Positions 48,013 through 57,907 of a stretch of DNA of 64,000 bases are shown here, piece after piece (position 1 is the stretch's first letter; every line of letters begins with the position of its first letter). The DNA lies in assembly GCF_000981765.1 (NCBI RefSeq), contig NZ_CP010975.1:372001-436000 (forward strand). Direction: 5' to 3'. The translations under genes and the position numbers were made by a program. The notes under the pieces were generated by a model, which was not told the DNA's origin, did not search any database, and saw only the letters and a list, made by a program, of their open reading frames with translations. The DNA is from Kangiella geojedonensis. GTDB lineage: Bacteria; Pseudomonadota; Gammaproteobacteria; Enterobacterales; Kangiellaceae.

Positions 48013-48147
48013 CTAGAATACCTTTGTTGTGATCACACACCGTTTGCGAACAATAGTTGTGGAGCTTGCGTTGGACGCACAAACCCCTAGCGGTTGACGC
48101 ATGGCGAACCGCAAATTATACAGAATTTGCCCCCATCACAGCAAGCC

Positions 48148-49935
48148 TTAGCTTTTCTCTGCTTTTCGGGGCTTTTGTTTGGCCAACAATAGTAATTGCT
48201 GGTATTCGGATTTTTCTGTAGCCGTTAATTTTTGACCTGATTGTTTATCCTTTAACCTTAAGTAGTCCAGACGGAGTGTCTGGGCTTGGCGCAACAATTG
48301 CTTCATGCAATCTTGAAGTTCAGCCTCTTCGTTACCCTGCATCCGCTCTTCACGCTCAGTGACCGCGAGCTGGGAAAGTCGCTGGTACAGCTTTTCCTGT
48401 TCTCGCCAATATTCTAGCAGGGTACCTGTAGTAATATTGGGGTTCTTGTGGATGATTTCAAGGAGTTGCTGTAACAGCTTTGGGCCCATATCAGGCAAGG
48501 TTTTTAACCATGCAAAGTTATGAATATTGAGCCCTAGAGAGGGGTTTTGCAGAAGCAATGTTAGCGCTAACTGCATGGTTTTATTCGTTTTTTGTGATGC
48601 TTGCGCTGGTTTCTGAGTCGGTGCCGGCTGTGGTTTTGGTGCCGGTTGTTCTATGATTTTCTCTAATTTCTCAACAGACAGTCGCGCCCTTTGAGCCAGT
48701 GCATTGCTGAAAAACTCATGATAAATGGGGTCGGTGACTTTTTCCAAATAAGGTTTTGCTAGGTGTACTAGCTGGCCTCGACCTGAAACCGACTCTAAAT
48801 CAACTTGTGAGGCCAAGTGTTCGAGTAAGAATTCAAATAATGGCGTAGCTGATTCGACTTGTTGTATAAATTGTTCTTTGCCAACCTGGCGCACCATCGA
48901 GTCAGGATCTTCGCCATCCGGCAAAAACATAAGTTTAATTTCACGCCCATCTCTGAGTTGAGCCAAACCGTGCTCTAAAGCGCGTAACGCAGCATCACGA
49001 CCAGCTCTGTCACCGTCAAAACATAATACTAGCTCACGAGTCGCACGGAACAATTGTTGGAGATGGCTTTCGGTAGTGGCAGTCCCCAAAGTCGCTACAG
49101 CATTGTTTATTCCGAACTGAGCGAGGGCGACCACGTCCATGTAACCTTCAACAATCAATAAACGTTGAAGCTTACGGTTGGCTTGACGAGCTTGATACAA
49201 ACCATACAGCTCGTTGCTTTTATGGAATATGGGTGTTTCTGGTGAGTTTAAGTATTTTGGTTCACCGTCATTAATAATGCGCCCGCCAAAAGCAATTACT
49301 CGACCGCGCTTATCTTTGATCGGAAACATAATGCGGTCGCGGAAGCGATCGTAAACCGACGTTTCTTTTTTAATTAACATGCCACAGTCAATTAACTGCT
49401 GTTGGAGTTTCTGGTCGGTGCCAAGCTTAGGAAATATTTTCTCTAGGTTACGCCATTCGCCAGGGACATAGCCGATAGCAAATTGTTTGGCGATTTCGCC
49501 ACTGAGCCCTCGTTTTTTTAGGTAGTCCACTGCGACTTTGCCTTGGGGAGTGCTGAGTTGGCGGTGGTAAAACTTGGCAATCTTTTCCATTAGCTCATAA
49601 AGGCTGACATCTACCTTCGGACGATTTGGAGCACTCTCGTCCCGCGGGACTTCCATGCCTAAACTTGTAGCCAGTTCTTCTACTGCGTCGGGGAATTCGA
49701 GGCGATCGTACTCCATAATGAAGCCGATAGCGTTGCCATGAACGCCACAGCCAAAACAGTGATAAAACTGTTTATCCTGGCTAACGGTAAAAGAGGGTGT
49801 TTTTTCGCCATGAAAAGGGCAGCAAGCTTTATAATTGGTTCCCGCTTTTTTTAAAGGCACGCGCGAGTCAATCAAATCGACAATATCGATTCGAGCCAGT
49901 AGTTCTTGAATAAACTGCTGAGGGATCAGTGCCAT
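48148..49935 (-). CDS. dnaG: DNA primase
   Basis: 595 residues. The zinc-binding domain has Cys 39, His 42, Cys 60 and Cys 63 (CPFHGEKTPSF, HCFGCG), the TOPRIM core lies near 255-345 (LIVEGYMDVVALAQFG, CFDGDRAGRDAA), and the C-terminal DnaB-binding domain follows a Pro/Gln-rich linker at about 430-450. It makes RNA primers at the replication fork. It lies between rpoD and yqeY in the conserved macromolecular-synthesis operon. Confidence 0.98.
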   Translation of the reverse strand: MALIPQQFIQELLARIDIVDLIDSRVPLKKAGTNYKACCPFHGEKTPSFTVSQDKQFYHCFGCGVHGNAIGFIMEYDRLEFPDAVEELATSLGMEVPRDESAPNRPKVDVSLYELMEKIAKFYHRQLSTPQGKVAVDYLKKRGLSGEIAKQFAIGYVPGEWRNLEKIFPKLGTDQKLQQQLIDCGMLIKKETSVYDRFRDRIMFPIKDKRGRVIAFGGRIINDGEPKYLNSPETPIFHKSNELYGLYQARQANRKLQRLLIVEGYMDVVALAQFGINNAVATLGTATTESHLQQLFRATRELVLCFDGDRAGRDAALRALEHGLAQLRDGREIKLMFLPDGEDPDSMVRQVGKEQFIQQVESATPLFEFLLEHLASQVDLESVSGRGQLVHLAKPYLEKVTDPIYHEFFSNALAQRARLSVEKLEKIIEQPAPKPQPAPTQKPAQASQKTNKTMQLALTLLLQNPSLGLNIHNFAWLKTLPDMGPKLLQQLLEIIHKNPNITTGTLLEYWREQEKLYQRLSQLAVTEREERMQGNEEAELQDCMKQLLRQAQTLRLDYLRLKDKQSGQKLTATEKSEYQQLLLLAKQKPRKAEKS

Positions 49936-50068
49936 TTTATTATCTTAGAGAAACTTTATTGTAGAGAATACAGTTAATGTGCCCAATAATAGCAGAGGGC
50001 GAATATTTTACCTAGTTCGTAACGGAACTAGTGGATAAAAAACGGGGGTGTAGAATAGAAATGTTGGC

Positions 50069-50515
50069 TTAAGACAAACGTGCCTTAATTTTGCCACTGA
50101 CAGCACCCATATCGGCACGGCCTTGAAGCTGTGGCTTTAGCATCCCCATGACCTTACCCATATCTTTCATAGATTCCGCACCAGTCTTGGCGACTGCGTC
50201 TTCTATCAGGGCATTAATTTCTTCATCAGTCAAAGGCTGCGGAAGGAATTCTTGAAGAACATCTATTTCAGCTTTTTCGATGTCCGCTAGCTCTTGACGG
50301 CCAGCATCTTCATATTGTTTTATTGAATCGCGTCGTTGCTTAACGAGCTTGTCTAAGATAGCAAGAATGGCCGTGTCATCTAGTGTTTCACGAGTGTCAA
50401 CTTCGACCTGCTTAATAGCAGATAAAGCTAGGCGAATGGTAGTCAAGCGCTCTTTTTGCTTAGCGCGCATGGCATCTTTCATTGCCTCTTTAAGACGATC
50501 ATGTAATCCTGACAC
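50069..50515 (-). CDS. yqeY: YqeY/GatB-C-domain protein
   Basis: 148 residues. Members have the fold of the GatB tail domain and are suspected of binding tRNA or aminoacyl-tRNA. Typical are LKEAMKDAMRAKQKERLTTIR at the start and LPQPLTDEEI. The gene's place between rpsU and dnaG is common outside enterics. Function is unproven. Confidence 0.94.
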   Translation of the reverse strand: MSGLHDRLKEAMKDAMRAKQKERLTTIRLALSAIKQVEVDTRETLDDTAILAILDKLVKQRRDSIKQYEDAGRQELADIEKAEIDVLQEFLPQPLTDEEINALIEDAVAKTGAESMKDMGKVMGMLKPQLQGRADMGAVSGKIKARLS

Positions 50516-50571
50516 GGCTATCCTCTCACTTATTTAATGGCTTTCTTAAAAAGAATTGCTTAAATAAGCTC

Positions 50572-50787
50572 TTAATACAAGCGAATGCGACGAGCGTTTT
50601 CGCGAGCTACTTTCTTCGCTGCACGCTTTACTGCCGCTGCTTTTTCACGCTTGCGCACAGATGTTGGCTTTTCGTAGTGTTCACGTTTACGAACTTCGGC
50701 CAAAATACCTGCTTTTTCGCATGAGCGCTTGAAGCGACGTAATGCAACGTCAAAAGGCTCGTTATCTTTTACTCTTACGCTTGGCAT
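50572..50787 (-). CDS. rpsU: 30S ribosomal protein S21
   Basis: 71 residues, [20 protein letters not shown] at the start and an Arg/Lys-rich C-terminal helix. S21 assists mRNA docking at the anti-Shine-Dalgarno region. First gene of the rpsU-yqeY-dnaG-rpoD cluster; 148 bases upstream separate it from the TonB-dependent receptor gene's end. No LexA box (CTGT-N8-ACAG) was found there, unlike in E. coli. Confidence 0.98.
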   Translation of the reverse strand: MPSVRVKDNEPFDVALRRFKRSCEKAGILAEVRKREHYEKPTSVRKREKAAAVKRAAKKVARENARRIRLY

Positions 50788-50909
50788 TAAAAATCACCTA
50801 ACCTTTAAATTAATGTTAATAAAATCATGTAGTTACTGTCTTGCAACCAAACTATTGTCACAAGAAGGGCGCAAATTTTAAACATTTTTTGATCAAAAAG
50901 CAAAGAAAA

Positions 50910-50925
50910 GGCCCCTTTTGGGGCC
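50910..50925 (-). terminator. Intrinsic terminator of the TonB-dependent receptor gene
   Basis: GGCCCC / GGGGCC around a 4-base loop; on the minus strand it runs into TTTTCTTTG. It lies 10-26 bases after the receptor gene and insulates rpsU. Confidence 0.82.
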
Positions 50926-50935
50926 ATTTTTTTGG

Positions 50936-53497
50936 TTATTGGATGCTGTAGTCGAGTTTTACGTAGTAAAAAGCACCGTTAATTCCGAAAGGCGTCGACT
51001 CCCATGGGTAGATATAGTTACCAAATTCTGGCGAATCACTGATGAAACGGTGAACGGCATTTTCCGGTAATTTGTCTGGGTATTCATCGGTAATGTTGTT
51101 ACCGCCAACCGTCAGCTTAACGCCATTGTCGAAGTCATATCGCACTTCTAAATCAGCCAGCCATTTCGCGCTCGAGCGTACAGCTGGAGATGGGTCAATT
51201 CCTAGCACTCCATTACACACGTCTGGGTTCTGCGTTGGAATGCCTAAGCCCTGACAGGTGAAGAAGGATGTTTTGACTTTACCGTAACGATTGACTTTTA
51301 ATGATGTTGACCAATTATTGATGGCCCAATCTAAACCCAGCAATAAGCGCTGGCGTGGCTGGCCGGTTTCGACGTTATCGACCTGAGCTTGCGAGAATAA
51401 GGTTTCAGGTAATACACCGTCAGGTGCGTTGATTTCTTTAATCTCTGTGCGGTTGTAGTGGGTTAACCAAGTAAAAGTAAAGTCGCCCCAGTCATCAGTG
51501 CCCCAATCGTAGGTCAGCACTAAGTCAGCACCAAAGGTTTCAGTATCAATCGCGTTAGAGAAGAACTGACCTTTGTTATAGCCGTTGGCATTCAAGAAAT
51601 CTAACGCTTCCTGGTTCACCACTGGGTTACCGTTAGCATCGGCATTTTGGCCGTTTAAGCCGCCGCCTAGAACAATGCGGTCTTCGATATCGATTTGGTA
51701 TGCATCTAACGATATGCTTAAGCCGTTTCCTGGGCTGTAAACCGCTCCAAGGCTAACGTTTTCAGACGACTCATGTTCTAACTGTTCAACACCATAAGCT
51801 GATGCAAACACACTGCCTTCAGGCGCGTGGAAGGTTTGTGACAACTCAGTGCCATCAACGTCAGTAAACACGGTGGTGAATGCTCGTTGGGCTAAGCTCG
51901 GTGCACGGAAGCCTGTTGAGACCGCTCCGCGTAGACCAAAGCTTTCGGTTACGTCCCAGCGTACGGAGATTTTGCCGGTGGTTGCATCGCCAGCATCGCT
52001 ATAGTCTTCATAGCGTCCGGCAATCCCCAGTAAGAAATTTTCGCTGAGGTTCGTTTCCATATCTACGTAGAATGCATAGTTATCGCGCTCACGCTGGCTT
52101 GAAGCCGCGATCTCGGGACTGTAACCGGGGAAGCCTTGCATACCACAAGCTGCCGCAACGCTCGGATCGATGACGGAAGGGAAAGGGTTATTGGTATCGC
52201 CAGTATATCCGCAAGAATACGACACTAAGTCGCCAGCTTTAATGCCGTAGCTTTCTTCGCGATACTCTAGACCGGTTGCTAAATAGATATCGTCATACCA
52301 GCCCCAATCTACGGCGCCATTTAAGTCAAAGTTATAGGTTCTTTGAGTAAAGCCAATGCTACCACTGTCAGCGGAGGTTGGGCCTGAGTTGGCACGAATT
52401 TCAGCATCGGTAGCGCCAGGGTTGTTTTGTACATACTCGGCGGCAATGGAAGCATTCAGTGAGTTGGACGCAGCAAAGCCGAATTCATTATTGCCATAAA
52501 CGGCACTTAAGTCATACTCCCAAGATGACTCTCCAATAAAGTCACGAACCCCGAAAGCGAGTGACGTATCTTTTACGGTGGTGTTCTGAAGTGGTAGAAA
52601 GCCATCAGAATAGACTTGTGGCACGTTACGATCAGCGCGGTCTTCAAATCGGTAGAATCCTGCTGATTGGCCAATGCGATCAGATACGCCACCGAAGAAA
52701 TAGGCAATACCTGCTTCGCCATTGAAGAATAAATATTTATTTTCGGAAGATGAATCACCTAAACGCATGATCACGCGGTCTTTGCGGTTACTGATCCCTG
52801 CGCGGTTGGTTGCGCCACGATCACGAAACTCAGCCGTTAAGTTCAAAAAGCCGGTGTCGCCAATGTTAATCGTGCTGTTAGCCGATACTTGATTAACCTG
52901 GCCATCGCCTTCTTTGGTCTCGCCCCACTTACCGGAAAGCGTCGTACCAGCACCGCCGCCTTTTAGGATGATGTTGATCACGCCAGCGATAGCATCTGAG
53001 CCGTACTGGGCTGCCGCGCCATCACGTAGCACTTCGATGTGTTCAATAGCAGAAACAGGGATTGAGTTAATGTCGGTACCTGCCGAGCCGCGACCAATGG
53101 TTTGCTGGATATTGACCCAGGCTTGGCTGTGGCGGCGTTTGCCGTTGACCAGAATAAGAACCTGATCGGGGCCAAGGCCGCGAAGCGTCGCTGGGCGGAT
53201 GATATCAGTACCGTCGCTCACGGTGGTGCGTGAGAAGTTAAATGAAGGTGCAAGCTTTTGTAACAGCTCGCCGACCTCGCTAGCACCAGACTCTTCAATA
53301 ATGTCACTGGTAATCAAATCGACCGGAACGGCTGTATCTTCAATCGTACGACCGCTGACTCGAGTACCGGTGACGATCATGGTTTCAGCTTTTTTGCCTT
53401 TTTCTGCTTTATTATTCTCGTCAGCAGATTGGGCGGTGGTTGAGTAGCTAGCTGCAAGTGTTGCCACGACAGCTGCGTGTATTATGGTTTTTTTCAT
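50936..53497 (-). CDS. TonB-dependent outer-membrane receptor
   Basis: 853 residues. A signal peptide (about 1-27, ending QSA) is followed by the plug domain (about 50-180: VPVDLITSDIIEESGASEVGE in outline, RGLGPDQVLILVNGKRRH, IEVLRDGAAAQYGSDAIAGVIN) and a 22-strand barrel ending in aromatic-rich strands, YYVKLDYSIQ. Such receptors import iron chelates, cobalamin, sugars or peptides with TonB-ExbB-ExbD energy. The substrate is not readable. Its place between rpsU and tsaD is unusual. Its distance from the two exbD genes argues against one operon. Confidence 0.93.
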   Translation of the reverse strand: MKKTIIHAAVVATLAASYSTTAQSADENNKAEKGKKAETMIVTGTRVSGRTIEDTAVPVDLITSDIIEESGASEVGELLQKLAPSFNFSRTTVSDGTDIIRPATLRGLGPDQVLILVNGKRRHSQAWVNIQQTIGRGSAGTDINSIPVSAIEHIEVLRDGAAAQYGSDAIAGVINIILKGGGAGTTLSGKWGETKEGDGQVNQVSANSTINIGDTGFLNLTAEFRDRGATNRAGISNRKDRVIMRLGDSSSENKYLFFNGEAGIAYFFGGVSDRIGQSAGFYRFEDRADRNVPQVYSDGFLPLQNTTVKDTSLAFGVRDFIGESSWEYDLSAVYGNNEFGFAASNSLNASIAAEYVQNNPGATDAEIRANSGPTSADSGSIGFTQRTYNFDLNGAVDWGWYDDIYLATGLEYREESYGIKAGDLVSYSCGYTGDTNNPFPSVIDPSVAAACGMQGFPGYSPEIAASSQRERDNYAFYVDMETNLSENFLLGIAGRYEDYSDAGDATTGKISVRWDVTESFGLRGAVSTGFRAPSLAQRAFTTVFTDVDGTELSQTFHAPEGSVFASAYGVEQLEHESSENVSLGAVYSPGNGLSISLDAYQIDIEDRIVLGGGLNGQNADANGNPVVNQEALDFLNANGYNKGQFFSNAIDTETFGADLVLTYDWGTDDWGDFTFTWLTHYNRTEIKEINAPDGVLPETLFSQAQVDNVETGQPRQRLLLGLDWAINNWSTSLKVNRYGKVKTSFFTCQGLGIPTQNPDVCNGVLGIDPSPAVRSSAKWLADLEVRYDFDNGVKLTVGGNNITDEYPDKLPENAVHRFISDSPEFGNYIYPWESTPFGINGAFYYVKLDYSIQ

Positions 53498-53605
53498 GGT
53501 ATTCCCCCTATATGGTAGAGGGCTAAGGTAGCGATAACATCAGTGATAATCTGTGAAATCGTTCTAGATTATACAAATGTTATAAGCAATTTTTACCAAG
53601 GTTGT

Positions 53606-53626
53606 AGCCTCTCGCTAAGAGAGGCT
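53606..53626. repeat. Perfect 8-base hairpin between the receptor and tsaD genes
   Basis: AGCCTCTC, GCTAA, GAGAGGCT, followed by a T/A-rich stretch. It ends 9 bases before the candidate tsaD -10 box. It could be an operator for one of the divergent promoters or a weak terminator against read-through. Confidence 0.5.
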
Positions 53627-53634
53627 TATTTATA

Positions 53635-53640
53635 TATAAT
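53635..53640 (+). promoter_or_regulatory. Candidate -10 box (TATAAT) for tsaD
   Basis: An exact TATAAT 40 bases before the TTG start of tsaD. No good -35 box at the right spacing; the place is occupied by the hairpin described above. Confidence 0.4.
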
Positions 53641-53679
53641 TCCTGCATTGATTTAGGACATAGTTAAGGCAAATTTGCA

Positions 53680-54702
53680 TTGAAAATACTGGGTATAGAA
53701 ACGTCTTGTGACGAAACGGGGGTTGCTATTTATGATTCTGAGCAAGGGATCATTGGCGATGCTTTATACAGTCAAGTTGAGTTACATGCGGAATATGGAG
53801 GTGTGGTGCCTGAGCTGGCTTCGCGTGATCATGTGCGTAAGACGATCCCGTTGGTTAAAGAAGTGCTAAAGCAAGCCAACTGTACTAAAGATGACATTGA
53901 TGCGATTGCTTATACCAAAGGTCCCGGATTAATTGGTGCTTTGTTTGTTGGTGTCGGCGTTGGGCGCAGCTTGGCTTATGCGTGGGGTATCCCTGCGATT
54001 GGCGTGCATCATATGGAAGGGCACCTTTTAGCGCCAATGCTGGAAGACGACAAGCCTGACTTCCCCTTTGTTGCACTGCTGGTTTCCGGTGGGCACACAT
54101 TGCTCGTGGACGTACAGGAATTGGGGCAGTACCAAATCTTAGGCGAGTCGATTGATGATGCCGCGGGTGAAGCCTTTGATAAAACCGCTAAGATTATGGG
54201 GTTAGGTTATCCGGGTGGTCCTGCGTTAGCGAAGCTTGCGGAAAAAGGTCGAGCGGGAATTTATAAGCTACCACGTCCGATGACTGATCGCCCAGGTTTA
54301 GATTTTAGCTTTAGTGGTTTAAAAACAGCCGTGGCCAATCTTTATAACGGTTCTGACAAGTCCGAGCAATCAATGGCTGATATCGCTTACGCGTTCCAAG
54401 AAGCCGTAGTCGACACGATTTTTATTAAATGCAGAAGAGCCTTAGAGCAAACTGGTCACAAAAGACTGGTAGTCGCTGGTGGTGTAAGCGCTAACGTGGC
54501 ACTTAGAGCTAAGCTGACAGACTTACTCGAATCGAAAGGCGGTAAAGCCTATTATCCACGTCCTAAATTCTGCACCGATAACGGCGCCATGATCGCTTAC
54601 GCGGGTTATTGCCGCCACCAAGCGATACTAAATGGGCAAGATCAGTTTGAAGAGCCAGCGGTTAGAGCCAAGCCGCGCTGGCCGATTGTGGAACTAAGTT
54701 AG
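53680..54702 (+). CDS. tsaD: tRNA N6-adenosine threonylcarbamoyltransferase, catalytic subunit TsaD
   Basis: 340 residues, starting from TTG at 53680 (protein opening [16 protein letters not shown], the family start). It transfers the threonylcarbamoyl group to A37 of ANN-decoding tRNAs with TsaB and TsaE. The metal-binding HHMEGH (His 111/115 type), VSGGHTLL and [13 protein letters not shown] are intact. It is divergent from the rpsU cluster, as usual in gammaproteobacteria, but with a receptor gene in between. Confidence 0.97.
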   Translation: MKILGIETSCDETGVAIYDSEQGIIGDALYSQVELHAEYGGVVPELASRDHVRKTIPLVKEVLKQANCTKDDIDAIAYTKGPGLIGALFVGVGVGRSLAYAWGIPAIGVHHMEGHLLAPMLEDDKPDFPFVALLVSGGHTLLVDVQELGQYQILGESIDDAAGEAFDKTAKIMGLGYPGGPALAKLAEKGRAGIYKLPRPMTDRPGLDFSFSGLKTAVANLYNGSDKSEQSMADIAYAFQEAVVDTIFIKCRRALEQTGHKRLVVAGGVSANVALRAKLTDLLESKGGKAYYPRPKFCTDNGAMIAYAGYCRHQAILNGQDQFEEPAVRAKPRWPIVELS

Positions 54703-54724
54703 AAGACTGAGTTAAGAGGTCGGG

Positions 54725-55507
54725 TTAAGCAAGAACTGTCCCTGCATAAGTATCAATAAAAAAGTAAATAGTGATAGCGATACTGGCAAGAATCACAAAA
54801 AGCCTAACGTGGTGCTGAGACAGCTTTTTAGATAAATTGGCGGCGATAAAACCTCCGACTAAAGCCCCAGCTAAGACAATAAAGCCTTCATACCAAGCGA
54901 TGGCATCGTTGTAGATGAATATGACAATGGCGACTAACGCCACAACCGTCGAAAGTAGAAGCTTAATACCATTCATCGCGTTGATGTTAGTGTATCCCGC
55001 TAGCGCTAAGTAGCTCAGAGTGATAATCCCCTGACCGGCGTTAAAGAAACCGCCATACACGCAAATTCCAAATAAAGTTAGCGCCAGCAAAACCTTGCCG
55101 ATAGCTGAGGCGTGTCGGTGCCGAGTGTTGAGCTTTTTCAATGCAGCGTTGATGCGCCCACCGAAAATAAATAAAAGTGTCGCGAATAGCAGTAACCATG
55201 GGATGGAGGTTCTGAACGCCTCTTCAGGAATTTGAAGTAGTAGCCAAGCGCCTAAAATACCGCCGAGTAGAGCGATAAAGACAAGCTTGGGTAACTCTTT
55301 TTTATACGCACGCAAATCCTCTTTAAAAGCATAAGCGCCGCTTAAGTAACCACCACAAGAAGCAAAAGTGTTAGTGGCGTTAGCGCTGACTGGCGGTATG
55401 CCCACAAACATTAATGCCGGAAAGGTGATAAAGCTACCGCCACCAGCGATAGAGTTAACCATGCCGCCAAGAAGTCCAGCGCTAAAAAGAAGAAGCAGTT
55501 CAAACAT
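54725..55507 (-). CDS. TauE/SafE-family (TSUP) sulphite/anion exporter
   Basis: 260 residues with about seven or eight membrane segments. The conserved opening GLLGGMVNSIAGGGSFITFPAL and the internal repeat NAGQGIITLSYLALAG are the family pattern. It would export a sulphur-containing anion or organic acid; the substrate is unknown. Last gene of the plsY-bcr-tauE unit, 36 bases after the Bcr gene. Confidence 0.88.
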   Translation of the reverse strand: MFELLLLFSAGLLGGMVNSIAGGGSFITFPALMFVGIPPVSANATNTFASCGGYLSGAYAFKEDLRAYKKELPKLVFIALLGGILGAWLLLQIPEEAFRTSIPWLLLFATLLFIFGGRINAALKKLNTRHRHASAIGKVLLALTLFGICVYGGFFNAGQGIITLSYLALAGYTNINAMNGIKLLLSTVVALVAIVIFIYNDAIAWYEGFIVLAGALVGGFIAANLSKKLSQHHVRLFVILASIAITIYFFIDTYAGTVLA

Positions 55508-55543
55508 AGATAATGATTACTTTGGCTTTACCGCGTTAGTTGT

Positions 55544-56731
55544 TTATACATGACTCGCTTTCCTATTGAATACCTGCATCAATAAAACCAAAACAACAGA
55601 GCCCAACACCAACCATGCAAAATTACTCGGTGTGCCATCGAACAGAATGGCGAGTAGTGGGCCAGCGAGGGCGCCTGAGCCGAAGCGGAGGGTGCCAATA
55701 ACCGCTGTGGCAGTGCCGCTTTTTTCGGCGAAAGTATTGAGCACAAGTGCGTCGGAGTTGGTGGTGATAAAAGCCAGCGAGCCGAGTAGCAGGAAAATGG
55801 AGGCGGCTGTGGCGTAGAGGCCTAAGTCCAGTTGCAGCACGGTAAAAAATGTTGTGCCTGTAAACAGTGCGTAAACTGAACCGAAGCGTAGTAGCTTGCG
55901 TGAGCCAAAGCGTTCAACAATGCGGCTATTGATGATGTTGCTGATAAAGAGGCCGATGACGTTGATGGCGAATAAAATACTGAAGGATTTTTCACTGGCG
56001 CCGAAGTGCGTAATGTAAAGGTACGAAATTGATGTCAGGTAGCAGAAAAACGCAAACGTAGCGAACATGGAGGTGAAAATATCCAGTCGCACCGTTTTGT
56101 TAGCGAATACCGAACGATAGTTGTTGGCAAATTCTCTAAGCCATTGACGGTTTTTCTTCTTTGGCATACTGCTCGGCAGTTTCCACAGCACCAGCGCGAG
56201 AATTAACACGGCATACACCGCCAAGACTAAGAATATACTCCGCCAGCCGGTAAAGTGCAGGATAAAGCTACCAATACTGGGCGCGATCATCGGCGCAATC
56301 ATCATGATCATGCTGACGTAAGACAAACCTTTTGCGGTGTGTCTTCCGTACATATCTCGGATCACGCCGGGTACTACGACGGTGGCGCCGCTACTAATCG
56401 CCGCTTGGAAAAAACGTAAGGTCAGGAAGCTTTCGATAGATTCCGCAAATGCTAAAGCCACTGAGAAAAAAGCAAAGCCAAGCAAGCCAATGATGACCAC
56501 GCGACGACGGCCAATGCGGTCAGCAATCGGACCGAAAAATAACATTCCCAACGCGTACCCGGCCATGTAAATACTTAACGAGTTTTGTACCGCTGTCGGT
56601 GTGGTCGATAATTCTTCGGCAATGGTCGGCATGGCCGGTAAGTACATATCAATCGCTAGGGGTGATATCGCAACAATTGATGCTAACAGTGGCAGAAGTC
56701 GTAAAGGGTTTTTAATGTGGGTTGCACTCAT
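55544..56731 (-). CDS. Bcr/CflA-family multidrug MFS transporter
   Basis: 395 residues, 12 membrane segments. The first loop ISPLAIDMYLPAMPTIAEEL and the following GPIADRIGRRRVVIIG, and PGVIRDMYGRHTAKGLSYVSM, are typical of Bcr/CflA drug-resistance transporters (bicyclomycin, chloramphenicol type). The start codon overlaps the plsY stop (ATGA), so it is translationally coupled. Actual substrates unknown. Confidence 0.9.
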   Translation of the reverse strand: MSATHIKNPLRLLPLLASIVAISPLAIDMYLPAMPTIAEELSTTPTAVQNSLSIYMAGYALGMLFFGPIADRIGRRRVVIIGLLGFAFFSVALAFAESIESFLTLRFFQAAISSGATVVVPGVIRDMYGRHTAKGLSYVSMIMMIAPMIAPSIGSFILHFTGWRSIFLVLAVYAVLILALVLWKLPSSMPKKKNRQWLREFANNYRSVFANKTVRLDIFTSMFATFAFFCYLTSISYLYITHFGASEKSFSILFAINVIGLFISNIINSRIVERFGSRKLLRFGSVYALFTGTTFFTVLQLDLGLYATAASIFLLLGSLAFITTNSDALVLNTFAEKSGTATAVIGTLRFGSGALAGPLLAILFDGTPSNFAWLVLGSVVLVLLMQVFNRKASHV

Positions 56732-57354
56732 TCGTTGACCTTAGGTGGCTCTTTCCTGTCCGACTCTTTCTTATCGGTGATTTTTCGCTCAGTACCATGC
56801 CATAAGTTTTTGATATTTTGACGGTGTCGCCAAGTCAGTATTAGGAACATGGCGAAAAGCGGGAAGAAGTACCTATGATCCATGTAGAAGCCAAAGGCTG
56901 CAACAGCAAAACTGGATAGTAGAGATGCAAGAGATGAATAGCGACTGAAGAAGGCAGTTACGGCCCAAGTGATCACACAGAAAGCTAATAAAAGCGGTGA
57001 TAGTGCGACTAATGCACCAAAATAAGTCGCCATACCTTTACCGCCTTTGAAGTTAAAGTAAAGCGGGTAGAGGTGTCCGATAAAGGCCATAAAACCCACC
57101 CAACCGAGATTTCGATTGTGCAGATCGAGCGCGTAGCCAATCAGGATTGGGATGATAGCTTTGAGCATATCACCGAGAAGCGTAAATAAAGCTGCTTTTT
57201 TTCCGCCAAGTCTTAAGACATTGGTTGCGCCGGGGTTGTGGGAGCCGAAATTCCGAGGGTCGGGTAATTGCATAATGCGACAAACAATAACAGCGCTCGA
57301 AATCGAGCCTGTGAGATAGGCCAGTATCCATAGTCCTACTACGTCCCATTCCAT
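56728..57354 (-). CDS. plsY: Acyl-phosphate:glycerol-3-phosphate acyltransferase PlsY
   Basis: 208 residues, five membrane segments. The conserved loops GSHNPGATNVLRLGG (motif 2) and GGKGMATYFG (motif 3) mark the active site that moves an acyl group from acyl-phosphate to glycerol-3-phosphate, the first step of phospholipid synthesis. It opens the minus-strand unit and is divergent from folB, as in E. coli. Confidence 0.96.
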   Translation of the reverse strand: MEWDVVGLWILAYLTGSISSAVIVCRIMQLPDPRNFGSHNPGATNVLRLGGKKAALFTLLGDMLKAIIPILIGYALDLHNRNLGWVGFMAFIGHLYPLYFNFKGGKGMATYFGALVALSPLLLAFCVITWAVTAFFSRYSSLASLLSSFAVAAFGFYMDHRYFFPLFAMFLILTWRHRQNIKNLWHGTERKITDKKESDRKEPPKVNE

Positions 57355-57537
57355 GAGTTAGGGGGTATCCTTATAGTTTTTCATGAGCAAAGGTGCCATT
57401 GAAGACTCGAAACTCCATCTTTATGTGTGTCGCGATAGCCATTGTGGGTAGTTTATACAAAAAATCAGGCTATTGATAACAAATTGGCTGGAATTTGATA
57501 TTCTAACGGGCTACTAACAGAATAATTAGAGAAAAAC

Positions 57538-57897
57538 GTGGATATTGTTTTTATTGAAGATTTAAAAGTCGATACAGTCATTGGCATTTATGACTGGGAA
57601 CGCCAGATCCGCCAGACCATTAGTATTGATTTAGAAATGGCTCATGATATTCGTCCAGCGGCAAAGGAAGATACGATTGATCAGTGCTTGGACTATAAAT
57701 CTGTGGCTAAGCGTGTGATTGGGTTTGTTGAGGAAGCTGAGTTTCAATTAGTCGAAACCTTGGCAGAAAAGATCGCAGAAATCATCCAAACTGAATTCAA
57801 TGTTCCATGGCTAAAACTAAAGCTCAGTAAGCCGGGAGCCGTTCGAGGCTCTAAAAATGTGGGCGTGTTGATTGAGCGCGGGACTAAAGAGGCTTAA
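57538..57897 (+). CDS. folB: Dihydroneopterin aldolase
   Basis: 119 residues, GTG start, opening MDIVFIEDLKVDTVIGIYDWER. It splits dihydroneopterin to 6-hydroxymethyl-dihydropterin in folate synthesis (and often epimerises). The catalytic Lys lies in LKLSKPGAVRGSKNVGV. First gene of the folB-folK-folM-midA unit. Divergent from plsY across 183 bases that hold both promoters. Confidence 0.96.
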   Translation: MDIVFIEDLKVDTVIGIYDWERQIRQTISIDLEMAHDIRPAAKEDTIDQCLDYKSVAKRVIGFVEEAEFQLVETLAEKIAEIIQTEFNVPWLKLKLSKPGAVRGSKNVGVLIERGTKEA

Positions 57898-57907
57898 GCG
57901 AGTTGTT

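Noticed and set aside
48028-48037. TGTGATCACA before rpoD as a CRP site
   Set aside because: CRP needs six bases between the half-sites; here there is none.
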